Part shown: in pieces, positions 1 through 7,700 of the stretch
Position numbering within the stretch: the first letter of the stretch is position 1
Layout: the number at the start of each line of letters is the position of its first letter
Program-made: the position numbers and the translations under genes
Notes under the pieces: model-generated
Told to the model about the DNA's origin: nothing
The model's input: the letters and a program-made list of their open reading frames with translations, nothing else
Database searches by the model: none
Assembly (NCBI RefSeq): GCF_014653695.1
Contig: NZ_BNAR01000001.1
Span: 1,178,001-1,242,000 of the forward strand
From: Lentzea cavernae
GTDB lineage: Bacteria > Actinomycetota > Actinomycetes > Mycobacteriales > Pseudonocardiaceae
Direction: 5' to 3'
DNA: 64,000 nt

Positions 1-200
1 CGCTTGTTGGGACGGGTGTGCTGGACCACCTCCCGGCCGCTGATCAACCCGTCGCTCTCGAGCTTGGACAGCTCCAGGTAGAGCTGTTGCGGCCGGGCGT
101 ACCAGAAGTTGGCGACACCCACGTCGAATGCCTTGGTCAACTCGTAGCCGCTGTACTCGCCGGACAACAACGCCGCGAGCACGGCATGCCGCAGGCTCAT
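1..200 (-). CDS. PadR-family transcriptional regulator (N-terminal part, cut by window edge)
   Basis: The reverse strand reads an ATG at 200 followed by MSLRHAVLAALLSGEYSGYE, the typical opening of the PadR winged-helix fold, then a recognition region with YLELSKLESDGLISGREV. About 66 residues are visible; the C-terminal dimerisation part lies outside the window. PadR proteins are cytoplasmic repressors that usually control a neighbouring gene and release DNA on binding small ligands. The gene is divergent from the coupled short ORF and SGNH hydrolase at 286-1175, so control of that unit and of itself through the inverted repeats at 253-275 is likely. Family assignment is firm, target and ligand are unknown. 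Confidence 0.85.
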   Translation of the reverse strand, partial: MSLRHAVLAALLSGEYSGYELTKAFDVGVANFWYARPQQLYLELSKLESDGLISGREVVQHTRPNK

Positions 201-252
201 CCGCGCATCTCCTCGTCGTCGACATGGGGGCGAGCTCATGATACCCATGGTT

Positions 253-275
253 ATGATTAGTCATCATTCTGACTA
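253..275. promoter_or_regulatory. Overlapping inverted repeats in padR / SGNH-hydrolase divergent promoter
   Basis: Two perfect inverted repeats overlap here: ATGAT-N5-ATCAT (253-267) and TAGTCA-N6-TGACTA (258-275). They sit between divergent genes directly ahead of an AGGAGG ribosome-binding site (275-280). An operator for the adjacent PadR regulator is the simplest reading; this is inferred from position, and the sequence is not the classic ATGT-N8-ACAT PadR box. Confidence 0.5.
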
Positions 276-285
276 GGAGGACGCC

Positions 286-357
286 ATGCCCGTCACTGAA
301 CAGGTCCGCACCGCGGTATGCGTCAGCCTGGACGTCGACGCCCTGGCCAACCGATGA
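286..357 (+). CDS. Short 23-codon ORF translationally coupled to the SGNH hydrolase
   Basis: An ATG at 286, five bases after a strong AGGAGG, encodes MPVTEQVRTAVCVSLDVDAL followed by ANR and a TGA whose ATGA overlaps the hydrolase start at 354. The ribosome-binding site belongs to this ORF, not to the hydrolase, so translation of the hydrolase probably depends on it. The string VSLDVDAL resembles the first catalytic motif at the start of polysaccharide deacetylases, so this may be the stump of such a gene left by a deletion. Alternatively it is a dedicated coupling peptide. Function of the peptide itself is unknown. Confidence 0.45.
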   Translation: MPVTEQVRTAVCVSLDVDALANR

Positions 358-1175
358 AGCCGCAGGAGAACGGTGTCCCGGAACCCGTTCCGAGCGGCAA
401 GTACCTGCGCTACGTCGCCTTGGGCGACAGCCAGACGGAAGGCGTCGGTGACGGTGACGACGTCGTGGGCCTTCGGGGATGGGCTGACCGGCTCGCCGAA
501 CACCTCGCCGTCGACAACCCCGATCTCCAGTACGCCAACCTCGCCGTCCGCGGCCGCCGCGCGGGCGAAGTCCGATCCGAGCAACTGGGGCCGGCTCTCG
601 CCCTGCGTCCCGACGTGGCCACCGTCGTCGCAGGGGTCAACGACCTGCTCCGGCTTCGAGTCGAGCCCGCCGCGGTGGTCGGTCACCTGGAAGCGATGTT
701 CGCCGCGCTCACCGACTCCGGAGCCCGCGTGGCGACCGTGACCTTTCCGGACCTCACCAGGATCATCCCCCTCGCCCGACCGGTTCGCTCCCGCATCCTC
801 GACATCAACGACCGGATCCGTGCCGCGGCCTCCCGGCACGGAGTCGCTGTCGCGGAGATCGCCCGGCACCCCTCCGTCGCCGACCGCCGTTTCTGGAGCG
901 AGGATCGGTTGCACTGCAGCCCCTTGGGCCATCAACTGATCGCCGCCGCGGTCGCGCACGCCCTGCAGGTGCCGGGCAGCGACGATTCCTGGAACGAGTC
1001 CCCACCACCGTTGCCCGTCCCGTTGTCAACGCACTGGCGCGCGACCACTGAACTGCGCTGGGCAACCACCTTTCTCGGCCCTTGGCTCGGCAGGCGCCTG
1101 CGCGGTCAGTCCTCCGGGGACCAGCGCACGGCCAAACACCCTCAACTCCACCGCATCGAGGGACCGCGGAGCTGA
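354..1175 (+). CDS. SGNH/GDSL-family hydrolase
   Basis: This 273-residue protein carries the SGNH esterase blocks: GDSQTEG with the nucleophilic Ser near residue 24, a Gly-containing block II (NLAVRGRRAGE), GVNDLL with the block III Asn, and EDRLHCSPLGH with the catalytic Asp and His. Members hydrolyse ester bonds of lipids, acylated sugars or other small esters. No signal peptide or membrane segment is seen, so it is probably cytoplasmic. The C-terminal ~60 residues after the His block are extra and rich in Arg and Trp. The ATG at 354 overlaps the stop of the short upstream ORF, which provides the ribosome-binding site; an upstream in-frame start at 318 would lie inside that ORF and is less likely. 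Substrate is unknown. Confidence 0.8.
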   Translation: MKPQENGVPEPVPSGKYLRYVALGDSQTEGVGDGDDVVGLRGWADRLAEHLAVDNPDLQYANLAVRGRRAGEVRSEQLGPALALRPDVATVVAGVNDLLRLRVEPAAVVGHLEAMFAALTDSGARVATVTFPDLTRIIPLARPVRSRILDINDRIRAAASRHGVAVAEIARHPSVADRRFWSEDRLHCSPLGHQLIAAAVAHALQVPGSDDSWNESPPPLPVPLSTHWRATTELRWATTFLGPWLGRRLRGQSSGDQRTAKHPQLHRIEGPRS

Positions 1176-1220
1176 CTGCTCGGCCGGGCGCAGTCAGCGC
1201 TCGCGCGAGTGGGCTGAAGA

Positions 1221-1259
1221 GCGTGGCTCCAAGCGGACCGAAGTCGCTCGGAGCCACGC
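1221..1259. terminator. Hairpin between convergent SGNH hydrolase and DUF2690 genes
   Basis: GCGTGGCTCC (1221-1230) and GGAGCCACGC (1250-1259) form a perfect 10-bp stem between two convergent genes. There is no T tract, as is common for actinomycete terminators. Confidence 0.55.
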
Positions 1260-1277
1260 CGGCCATCGAGGCCTGGT

Positions 1278-1763
1278 TCAGGAGGCCCAGCCCCCGCAGA
1301 CCCACCCGGCGGTGCCGATCTGGTTGCAGACCCGGACCCTGTCGTCGGAGCGGTTGGCGACCATGGTCGTCCAGAAGTTCCCCACCTGGCCCGCCCCGAT
1401 GGTCACGGTCCGGAAGTCCAGCGCGACCCAGGTGCTGCCGACGAGGCGCTGGGTCTCGACCGCGAGCTCACGTGCGAAGCAGCACGGGTTGACGTCGATG
1501 ATCATCCGCGCCCAGCGCGCGTTGCAGGCGCTGCTGGTGCGCACCACCATGCTGTAGCGCTGGCTGGACGGCTCGAGGTAGTACGTGCCGCCCAGGTCGG
1601 TGGCCGCGCACCCCTGTGCCTGCGGGTCGAGGCCCGTGCACCCCGCGCCGTTGCACGCGGCCTGGGCCGACACCTGGCCGCCGATGACGATCCCCGCCAC
1701 CGACATGACGATCACGAGCAGCACTCTCGTGATCGCGGTCCTCACACTCGTTCCACTGCGCAA
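1278..1763 (-). CDS. Secreted DUF2690-type small protein
   Basis: This 161-residue protein begins with a clear Sec signal peptide (hydrophobic ITRVLLVIVMSVAGIVIGG, cleavage near SAQA-A) followed by the Cys-rich CNGAGCTGLDPQAQGC motif typical of DUF2690. Six or more cysteines and several Trp residues suggest a compact disulfide-stabilised extracellular protein. The function of the family is not established; related domains sit at the ends of actinobacterial regulators or are secreted alone, as here. The TTG at 1763 is preceded at good spacing by AAAGGGGACAG; the GTG at 1745 is the main alternative and keeps the signal peptide intact. Confidence 0.7.
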   Translation of the reverse strand: MRSGTSVRTAITRVLLVIVMSVAGIVIGGQVSAQAACNGAGCTGLDPQAQGCAATDLGGTYYLEPSSQRYSMVVRTSSACNARWARMIIDVNPCCFARELAVETQRLVGSTWVALDFRTVTIGAGQVGNFWTTMVANRSDDRVRVCNQIGTAGWVCGGWAS

Positions 1764-1945
1764 AACTGTCCCCTTTGGACTGTGGGATCTTGTTCCCGTT
1801 CACTGATTTCCGGCATGGTCGAGCACGAATCGCCGAGCACACCGTCCTTCAGGAGGGCATGCGGCGACGCCCGTGGCCGAGGTCGGACGGACCCGGCACG
1901 GGGGATCTGGGGGGAAGGCGTCCGGTGTCGGAACGCCTCAGGGGG

Positions 1946-2941
1946 CTACTTGGTCGGCCCGGGGGTCTCGAGCAGCGCGATTCCCAGCGGTGTCAACGTG
2001 TGCAGCATCGCGGGGCCGTCGCGGTGGGTCGTGATCAGCCCCGCGGCGCGCAGCACGGCGGTGTGGCGGCTGGCCGAGGCGGGCGACGCGGAGAGCCGCT
2101 TGGCCAGTTGGGTGGTCGTCGCGCCGGCGCGCTCCCCCACCGCCACCAGCACGGCCGCCCGCGTGGGCCCCATCAGCGCTTCGAGGCCACCGGGGCGGTT
2201 CGCGGCAAGGCTTTCCCAGCGCAGCGCGTTGTCGATCGGGTAGATCAATGCGGGCGGCATGGCCGGGTCGGCCAAGGAGAGCGGCAGCCGCTTGCAGAAG
2301 AACGACGGCACCAGGAGCAGTCCCCGCCCGTCGAGGTGCAGGTCGCGGTCGACCCCGTACTCGATCTCCAGCACCGGCGACTCCCAGCGGGCCGACGGCA
2401 GCGTCGCGAGCAGGCCCTCGACGCCCTGCTCGGCCAGCACGCGGGAACGGCGAGCGCGGTCGGCGGCCACGGCGGACCGGACCGCGCCGTCGTGCGGGGA
2501 GATCACCGCGGAGTGGAACGCCCGCAGCACGGCGGCCACACCGCGCAGCACGGCGGGCTTGCCCTCGGCCAGCGCCTGGAACCGGGACGGCACCGGCGAG
2601 TTCTCCGCCAGGCGGGACAGTTCCGCGCGCAGCCTGCCGCGCGGGGTCGACAGCATCGCCTCCAGCCCCTCCTCCAGGCCGCGCGAGGCCTCGGGCGGCG
2701 TCAGGAAGTCCGGGAAGTACGGGCCGCGCGGTGCCAGCACCGCCAGCAACGCCGCGCCCGCGCGCACCTCGGCCGTCCCGTTCCCGAGCAACGAGCGCTT
2801 CCACTGGCCGAACGCGGGGTCCTCGTCGTGGTAGTTGAGCCGGAAGCCGCTGTGCATCACCTCCCACAGCGGGTCGCCGTCGCCGGCCAGACGCGTCCTG
2901 CCCATGTCCCGCATCGTGAAGTGGATGCGCAACGACGGCAT
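1946..2941 (-). CDS. ArsR-like winged-helix regulator with N-terminal DUF5937-type domain
   Basis: The 331-residue product starts MPSLRIHFTMRDMGRTRLAG and is followed by a long alpha-helical N-terminal domain, as in actinobacterial DUF5937/ArsR-type regulators, then a C-terminal winged helix (TTQLAKRLSASPASASRHTAVLRAAGLI). Such proteins are cytoplasmic repressors or activators whose N-terminal domain probably senses a ligand; no Cys metal-binding motif is visible, so metal sensing is not suggested. The ATG at 2941 is chosen because the conserved family start is here; the frame stays open to 2980. It is divergent from the SARP gene at 3054, which is a possible target. Confidence 0.75.
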   Translation of the reverse strand: MPSLRIHFTMRDMGRTRLAGDGDPLWEVMHSGFRLNYHDEDPAFGQWKRSLLGNGTAEVRAGAALLAVLAPRGPYFPDFLTPPEASRGLEEGLEAMLSTPRGRLRAELSRLAENSPVPSRFQALAEGKPAVLRGVAAVLRAFHSAVISPHDGAVRSAVAADRARRSRVLAEQGVEGLLATLPSARWESPVLEIEYGVDRDLHLDGRGLLLVPSFFCKRLPLSLADPAMPPALIYPIDNALRWESLAANRPGGLEALMGPTRAAVLVAVGERAGATTTQLAKRLSASPASASRHTAVLRAAGLITTHRDGPAMLHTLTPLGIALLETPGPTK

Positions 2942-3053
2942 GTGCCCCCCAGCAGGATGTTTCCACGTCAGTGCAAACATCCTTCACGGCGGGCGCACCC
3001 CCTGTCCATGCTGGGCCACCGCGTTCGGCATGGGAGCACCGGAGGTGTTGCGG

Positions 3054-4760
3054 ATGGAGATCGTGCTGCTGGGCACGGTGGGGGCCAGATCCGGCGGAGC
3101 CGAGGTGGACGTCGGGGTGCGCAGGCACCGGTTCGTGCTGGCGCTGCTGGCGTTGGAGGCGAACTCCGCGGTGGCGACCGACCGCATCGTGGACGTGGTG
3201 TGGCGGGAAGGCCCGCCGCGGTCGGCGAGGCGCATGGTGCACGGGATCGTCAGCGGTCTGCGCTCGGCTCTGAGCAGGCACGCCGCGGACGAGGAGGTGC
3301 GGCTGGTCAGCGAGGGCGACGGTTACGCGCTGCACTGCGACCCGCTGCGGGTGGACGCGCACCGGTTCCGCGCCCTGCTGCGGCAGGCGCGCACCGCCGA
3401 CGACGACGCACGGCGAGTGGCCGTGCTGGACGAGGCATTGGCTCTGTGGCGCGGTCCCGCGCTCGCGGGCATCGCGGCCAACGGGGTGCGGGACGTGCTC
3501 TCCAGCGGTCTGGAGGAGGCCCGGCTGGGCGCCGTGGAGCACCGTCTGGAGGCGCGCAGGCGACTGGGCCTGTCCACCGCCGTGGACGAGCTGCTGGACC
3601 TGCACCGCGCCCACCCGCACCGGCCCCGCCTGGTGGAGCACCTGATGCTGGCGCTGCACCGGGCCGGCCGGACGCCCGAGGCGTTGGAGGTCTACCGGCG
3701 GGCGCGGGCGTCGCTGGCCCGCGAGCACGGGCTGGACGTCTCCGGCGACGTCGAGCGGCTGCACCTGGCGATCCTGCGGGGCGAGACCGAGCAACCACCG
3801 CACACCGCCGTCGCGGTGGTGCCCGCACAGCTGCCCGCCGACCTCGCCGGGCTGGTGGGCCGCGACGCGGAGGTGGCGACATTGGTGCGCACCGCGTCCG
3901 CTGCGCGCGGCGAACTGGTGGTGTGCGCGGTCGACGGCATGGCCGGGGTGGGCAAGACGGCGCTGTCGGTGCGGGCCGCGCACCACCTGGGCCCGCGCTT
4001 CCCCGACGGGCAGCTGTTCCTGGACCTGCACGGCTTCACCTCCGGCAGGGCACCGGTGGCACCGCTGGACGCCCTGCGGCACCTGCTGGGCTCGTTCGGC
4101 GTGGACGACTTGCCCGGCGACCTCGACAGCGCCGCGGGGAGGTGGCGAAGCCTGGTGGCCGGACGACGGGTGCTCCTGGTGCTGGACAACGCCTCCAGCG
4201 ACGAGCAGGTGGTACCGCTGCTGCCGGGCGGCCCCGGTTGCGCGGTGGTGCTCACCAGCAGGCAGCGATTGACCGCGGGCGGGCGCGCCGTGCCGCTGTC
4301 GCTGGAACCGCTGACCCCCGCGGCGTCCGGCGAGGTGTTCCGCGCCGCCGCGGCGTTGCCCGCCACCACCGGCGTCGGAGAGGTCACGACGGTGTGCGGC
4401 GGCCTCCCGCTCGCCTTGCGCACCGCGGCGAACCGGCTGCGCAACCGTCCCCTGTGGACTGTGAAGGACCTGGCGGCCCTGCTGTCCGACCCCACGCACG
4501 TGGTGGCGGAACTGCGGCTGCTGCACGCTTTCGACTCCTCCCGCGCTGCTCTGGACTTCCACTCACGGCGTGCGCACTCGTTGCTGGCCCGGCACGCGCC
4601 GGCCCGGTTCGGCGTGGCCACCGCCGCCGCCCTGCTCGACGTGCCGCCGCGACGGGCGCACCGGCTGCTGGAGGACCTGGTGGACCTGCACCTGCTGGTC
4701 GCCGACGGCGCGGACGGCTACTCCTTCCACGACCTGGTGCGCCTGCACGCGGCCTCCTGA
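3054..4760 (+). CDS. SARP-family regulator with NB-ARC domain (AfsR-like, no TPR repeats)
   Basis: The 568-residue protein has an OmpR-type winged helix (about 1-95, MEIVLLGTVGA...), a bacterial transcriptional activation domain (about 95-240, ending REHGLDVSGD) and an NB-ARC STAND ATPase with P-loop GMAGVGKT (Lys near 301) and Walker B RVLLVLDN. It ends with FHDLVRLHAAS, exactly where AfsR-type proteins continue into a TPR domain, so the sensor repeats are missing. SARPs activate secondary-metabolite genes by binding direct repeats near the -35 region. Start: ATG 3054 follows GGAGG at 3041-3045; the open frame upstream to 2835 has no equally good site. No biosynthetic cluster is adjacent, so it may act in trans or be a shortened relic. 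Confidence 0.85.
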   Translation: MEIVLLGTVGARSGGAEVDVGVRRHRFVLALLALEANSAVATDRIVDVVWREGPPRSARRMVHGIVSGLRSALSRHAADEEVRLVSEGDGYALHCDPLRVDAHRFRALLRQARTADDDARRVAVLDEALALWRGPALAGIAANGVRDVLSSGLEEARLGAVEHRLEARRRLGLSTAVDELLDLHRAHPHRPRLVEHLMLALHRAGRTPEALEVYRRARASLAREHGLDVSGDVERLHLAILRGETEQPPHTAVAVVPAQLPADLAGLVGRDAEVATLVRTASAARGELVVCAVDGMAGVGKTALSVRAAHHLGPRFPDGQLFLDLHGFTSGRAPVAPLDALRHLLGSFGVDDLPGDLDSAAGRWRSLVAGRRVLLVLDNASSDEQVVPLLPGGPGCAVVLTSRQRLTAGGRAVPLSLEPLTPAASGEVFRAAAALPATTGVGEVTTVCGGLPLALRTAANRLRNRPLWTVKDLAALLSDPTHVVAELRLLHAFDSSRAALDFHSRRAHSLLARHAPARFGVATAAALLDVPPRRAHRLLEDLVDLHLLVADGADGYSFHDLVRLHAAS

Positions 4761-4764
4761 CGGC

Positions 4765-4793
4765 GGAGGGGGCGGATCCGGCCCGCCCCCTCC
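4765..4793. terminator. GC-rich hairpin between convergent genes
   Basis: GGAGGGGGCGG (4765-4775) pairs perfectly with CCGCCCCCTCC (4783-4793) around a 7-base loop. It lies 4 bases after the SARP stop and 3 bases before the stop of the convergent large gene, so it can serve both strands. Confidence 0.65.
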
Positions 4794-4796
4794 AGG

Positions 4797-7700
4797 TCAG
4801 CACCAGGTGTTCAGGATCTGCGCGAGGGTCTGGTACTCCGCATCGGTCACGTTGAGGTGGTAGATGCTCTTGGTGTAGGTCCAGGCCCGCGCGTACTCGC
4901 ACAGGTAAGCCGTCCTGGGCAGCCACACGTCCGGTGGCCGCTCCCCCTTGGAGGAGTTGCTGGTGGCGGAGACCGCCAGCAGTTGCGAGTGCTCGATGTC
5001 GTTGGCGAACACCGTCCTGCGCTCGTCCGTCCAGGTGTTGGCCCCGGCCCGCCACGCGTTCGCCAGCGGCACGACGTGGTCGATGGTGACCCCCGTCGGG
5101 TCGGTCAGCACCAGGCCGTCGTAGACGCTGGTCCACGACCCGGACGTGACCGGGCACGACCCCGCCGGGGTCACGGTGGTGGCGTCGCGGCGCAGTGACA
5201 CCTGTCGCGCGTCACAGGTGTCCGCCACCATGCGCCAGTGCGGGAACCGCGCGCGGGAGTACCCGGTCGAACTGCCCGCCGGGTAGGTCCTCAGGTCGTC
5301 CAGCACCGCGAGGGCGACCTCCTTGCTCGCCGGCACGGGCATCTTCGCACCGACGGTGTTCACGAGCTGGGTGTGCTCGAAGGCGTCGGCGTAGTTGCGG
5401 GCGCCGGAGATCTTCGGGTGGAACGACTGCGCCGACACCGTCGCGTTCGGGTCCTCGCCCAGCGTCTTGTCCACCACCACCTGGTGGATGGTCTGGTGGT
5501 CGGGGTTGTGCGTGCAGGCGTTCTCCAGCTCGAACTCGTCGCGAGGATCGGAGAACAGGATGCGCCGGTCCCCGTGCACCATGAGCGTCACGAGTTCGTG
5601 CAGCGCGTCGTTGAGCAGGTCGGCCATGTTGTTCATGAAGGTCATGTCGAACGAGCTCAGCCCCGGGAACACGGCGCAGCCCACGTCGCGTGGCCCACCC
5701 GGCGGGAACAGCCTCGGGTAACCCATCACGACGATCCGCGCGTTCGGGGCGGCGACCCTGATCTCCCTCAGCAGGGTGTCCACCGACGGTTTGACGCGCT
5801 CCTTGATCACCTGCTGGACCGCGGCCCCCAGGGTGATCGCGACCGGTGCGCTGCCGCCGACCCAGTCCTCGCCGGCCATCTGCATGTGCTGGCAGTCGTC
5901 CAACGGGTGCGGTGACTCGATGCTGCACTTGCGCAGCACGTCGGTGAAGTGAGCGTCGTTGCCGCCGATGCCCACCGCCACCGTGGTGGTGTCGGCGTCG
6001 ACGAACCCACGGTCCAGTTGGGACAGTTCGCGGTAGCTGCCGGTGCCGGCGCGGCCCCAGGCGTTGGCCGTCGCGGACGGCAGCACGTTGTCGGTGCGCG
6101 CACCTGAGCAGGCCGTGGAGTGGTAGTCCAGGGACTGGTCCCACGAGTCGGCCTGCTGGCCGATCGACTGAGTCCGTCCCGGCAGCTTCACCTGCCGCGA
6201 CCAGGAGTGCACCGAGCGGTGGCAGGCGTTGCGGTAGGCAGGACCGGTGTAGCCCGCGTCGTCGGTCTCCTGGTAGTAGTCGGTGAGAGCGTTGGTGGAG
6301 GCGCCCTCGCCGGAGGTGTAGGAGTCCCCCATCACCACCATCTGCTCGGCGGGCTTCGCGCTCAGCGGCTGGAAGGCGATGGCGTCGAACGCGAGTGCCT
6401 GGCTGCCGTCTCCGTCACGGGTGATGGAGCTGAGCGCCACCGACGGCGTGCCGCCGAACTGGAAGGCGCCCAGCGACACCCACTTGTTGGAGCGGGTCTT
6501 CTGCAGGATCACCCTCGTGCGGGCCTGGCCGTTGCCGAGGTTGATCGTGTACTTGGCCTGCTGGCTGTGCGCCTGGTGGTCGGGCACGTGCACCATGACC
6601 CGTGCCCACTGGTTCAGGGTCCGGCCCAGCGTCCAGGTCCCGCTGACGAACTGGTTGCGGCTGATCGAGCTCGAGGTGCGCGTCCTGGTGAACCAGAAGT
6701 GCCCGCCGAAGCCGGCGCCGAGCTGGTGGAAGTCCACTTTGGAGTGGTAGAGGCCGTCGGTGTGCGCGGGGAAGTTCAGCGCGAAGCTCCCCGAGTTGGT
6801 CCACGGCCGCTGGCAGCCCGCACGCAGCAGGGGCGCTGTCGGCGCGTCGTCCACGATGAGCGCGTTCGCGGGCAGCCCGGCCGTGGTGCAGTTGGGCGAG
6901 CGGCGCGGGCGCGACTCGTCGGTGTACGCGCCGGGAACGTCGGCGTCGGGTGGCTCCGGTGTGCCCGGCGCGGCGATCACGTCGGCCGCGTTGCCGCACG
7001 GCGTGCTGGACCCGGTGCAGTTCTTCCACTGCGCGGCGCTGTGCCACCAGCAGTGGAAGTCCGCGCTGGTGCAGGGCTCGGCGCTGGTCTGGAGGTTGTT
7101 GGGGTTGCAGCGGTTGCCGGTGGTGGCCGACAGCACGCAGAACGTGCTCAGCGGCGGCTTGGCGCCGGTGCGCAGCTCCGCGGTCGTCCACCACGCCTGC
7201 TTGTACCCGGCCTCGTAGCCGTCACCGCCGGTGTACTTGACGATGGGGAACGCCGCCCAGCCGATGACCTTCTCCGGGTAGGGCCACCACTGCGGGTTCT
7301 TGGCGTCCTCGTAGCTGTCGTGGTCCAGGAACGGCGCGCGGTCCGGCGGGTAGTCCGTCCTGGCGGGGTTGTTGGACCAGCCCAGTCCCCAGTTCCCCGC
7401 GGCGTCGGTGCACGAGGGGCCGGGCGTGCAGCCGGTGGTGTTGCCGGTGCTCGCCTGGGGGTTGATGCCGCTGTTGTAGGCCCACAGCGCGGCGAACCAG
7501 TTCTCGATCTTGGAGGGGTCACCGCCGTTGAGGTTGATGCCCATGGACCTCGTCTGGTTCCACTTGTCCTGCAGGATGCGCACACCGGCGGCGATGTTGG
7601 TGGCGTAGTCGACCGCGACCGCCAGCTGCTGGTCCGCGGGCAGGGTGGTGCCGGCACCGGGCGTGCCCGCCTTGCGCATGCCGTCGGTGACCTGCGCGAC

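Noticed and set aside
1775-4855. 1026-codon plus-strand open frame across the ArsR-type and SARP genes
   Set aside because: Composition is Arg/Gly/Ala-rich without domains; it is the shadow of genes at 1946-2941 (minus) and 3054-4760 (plus).
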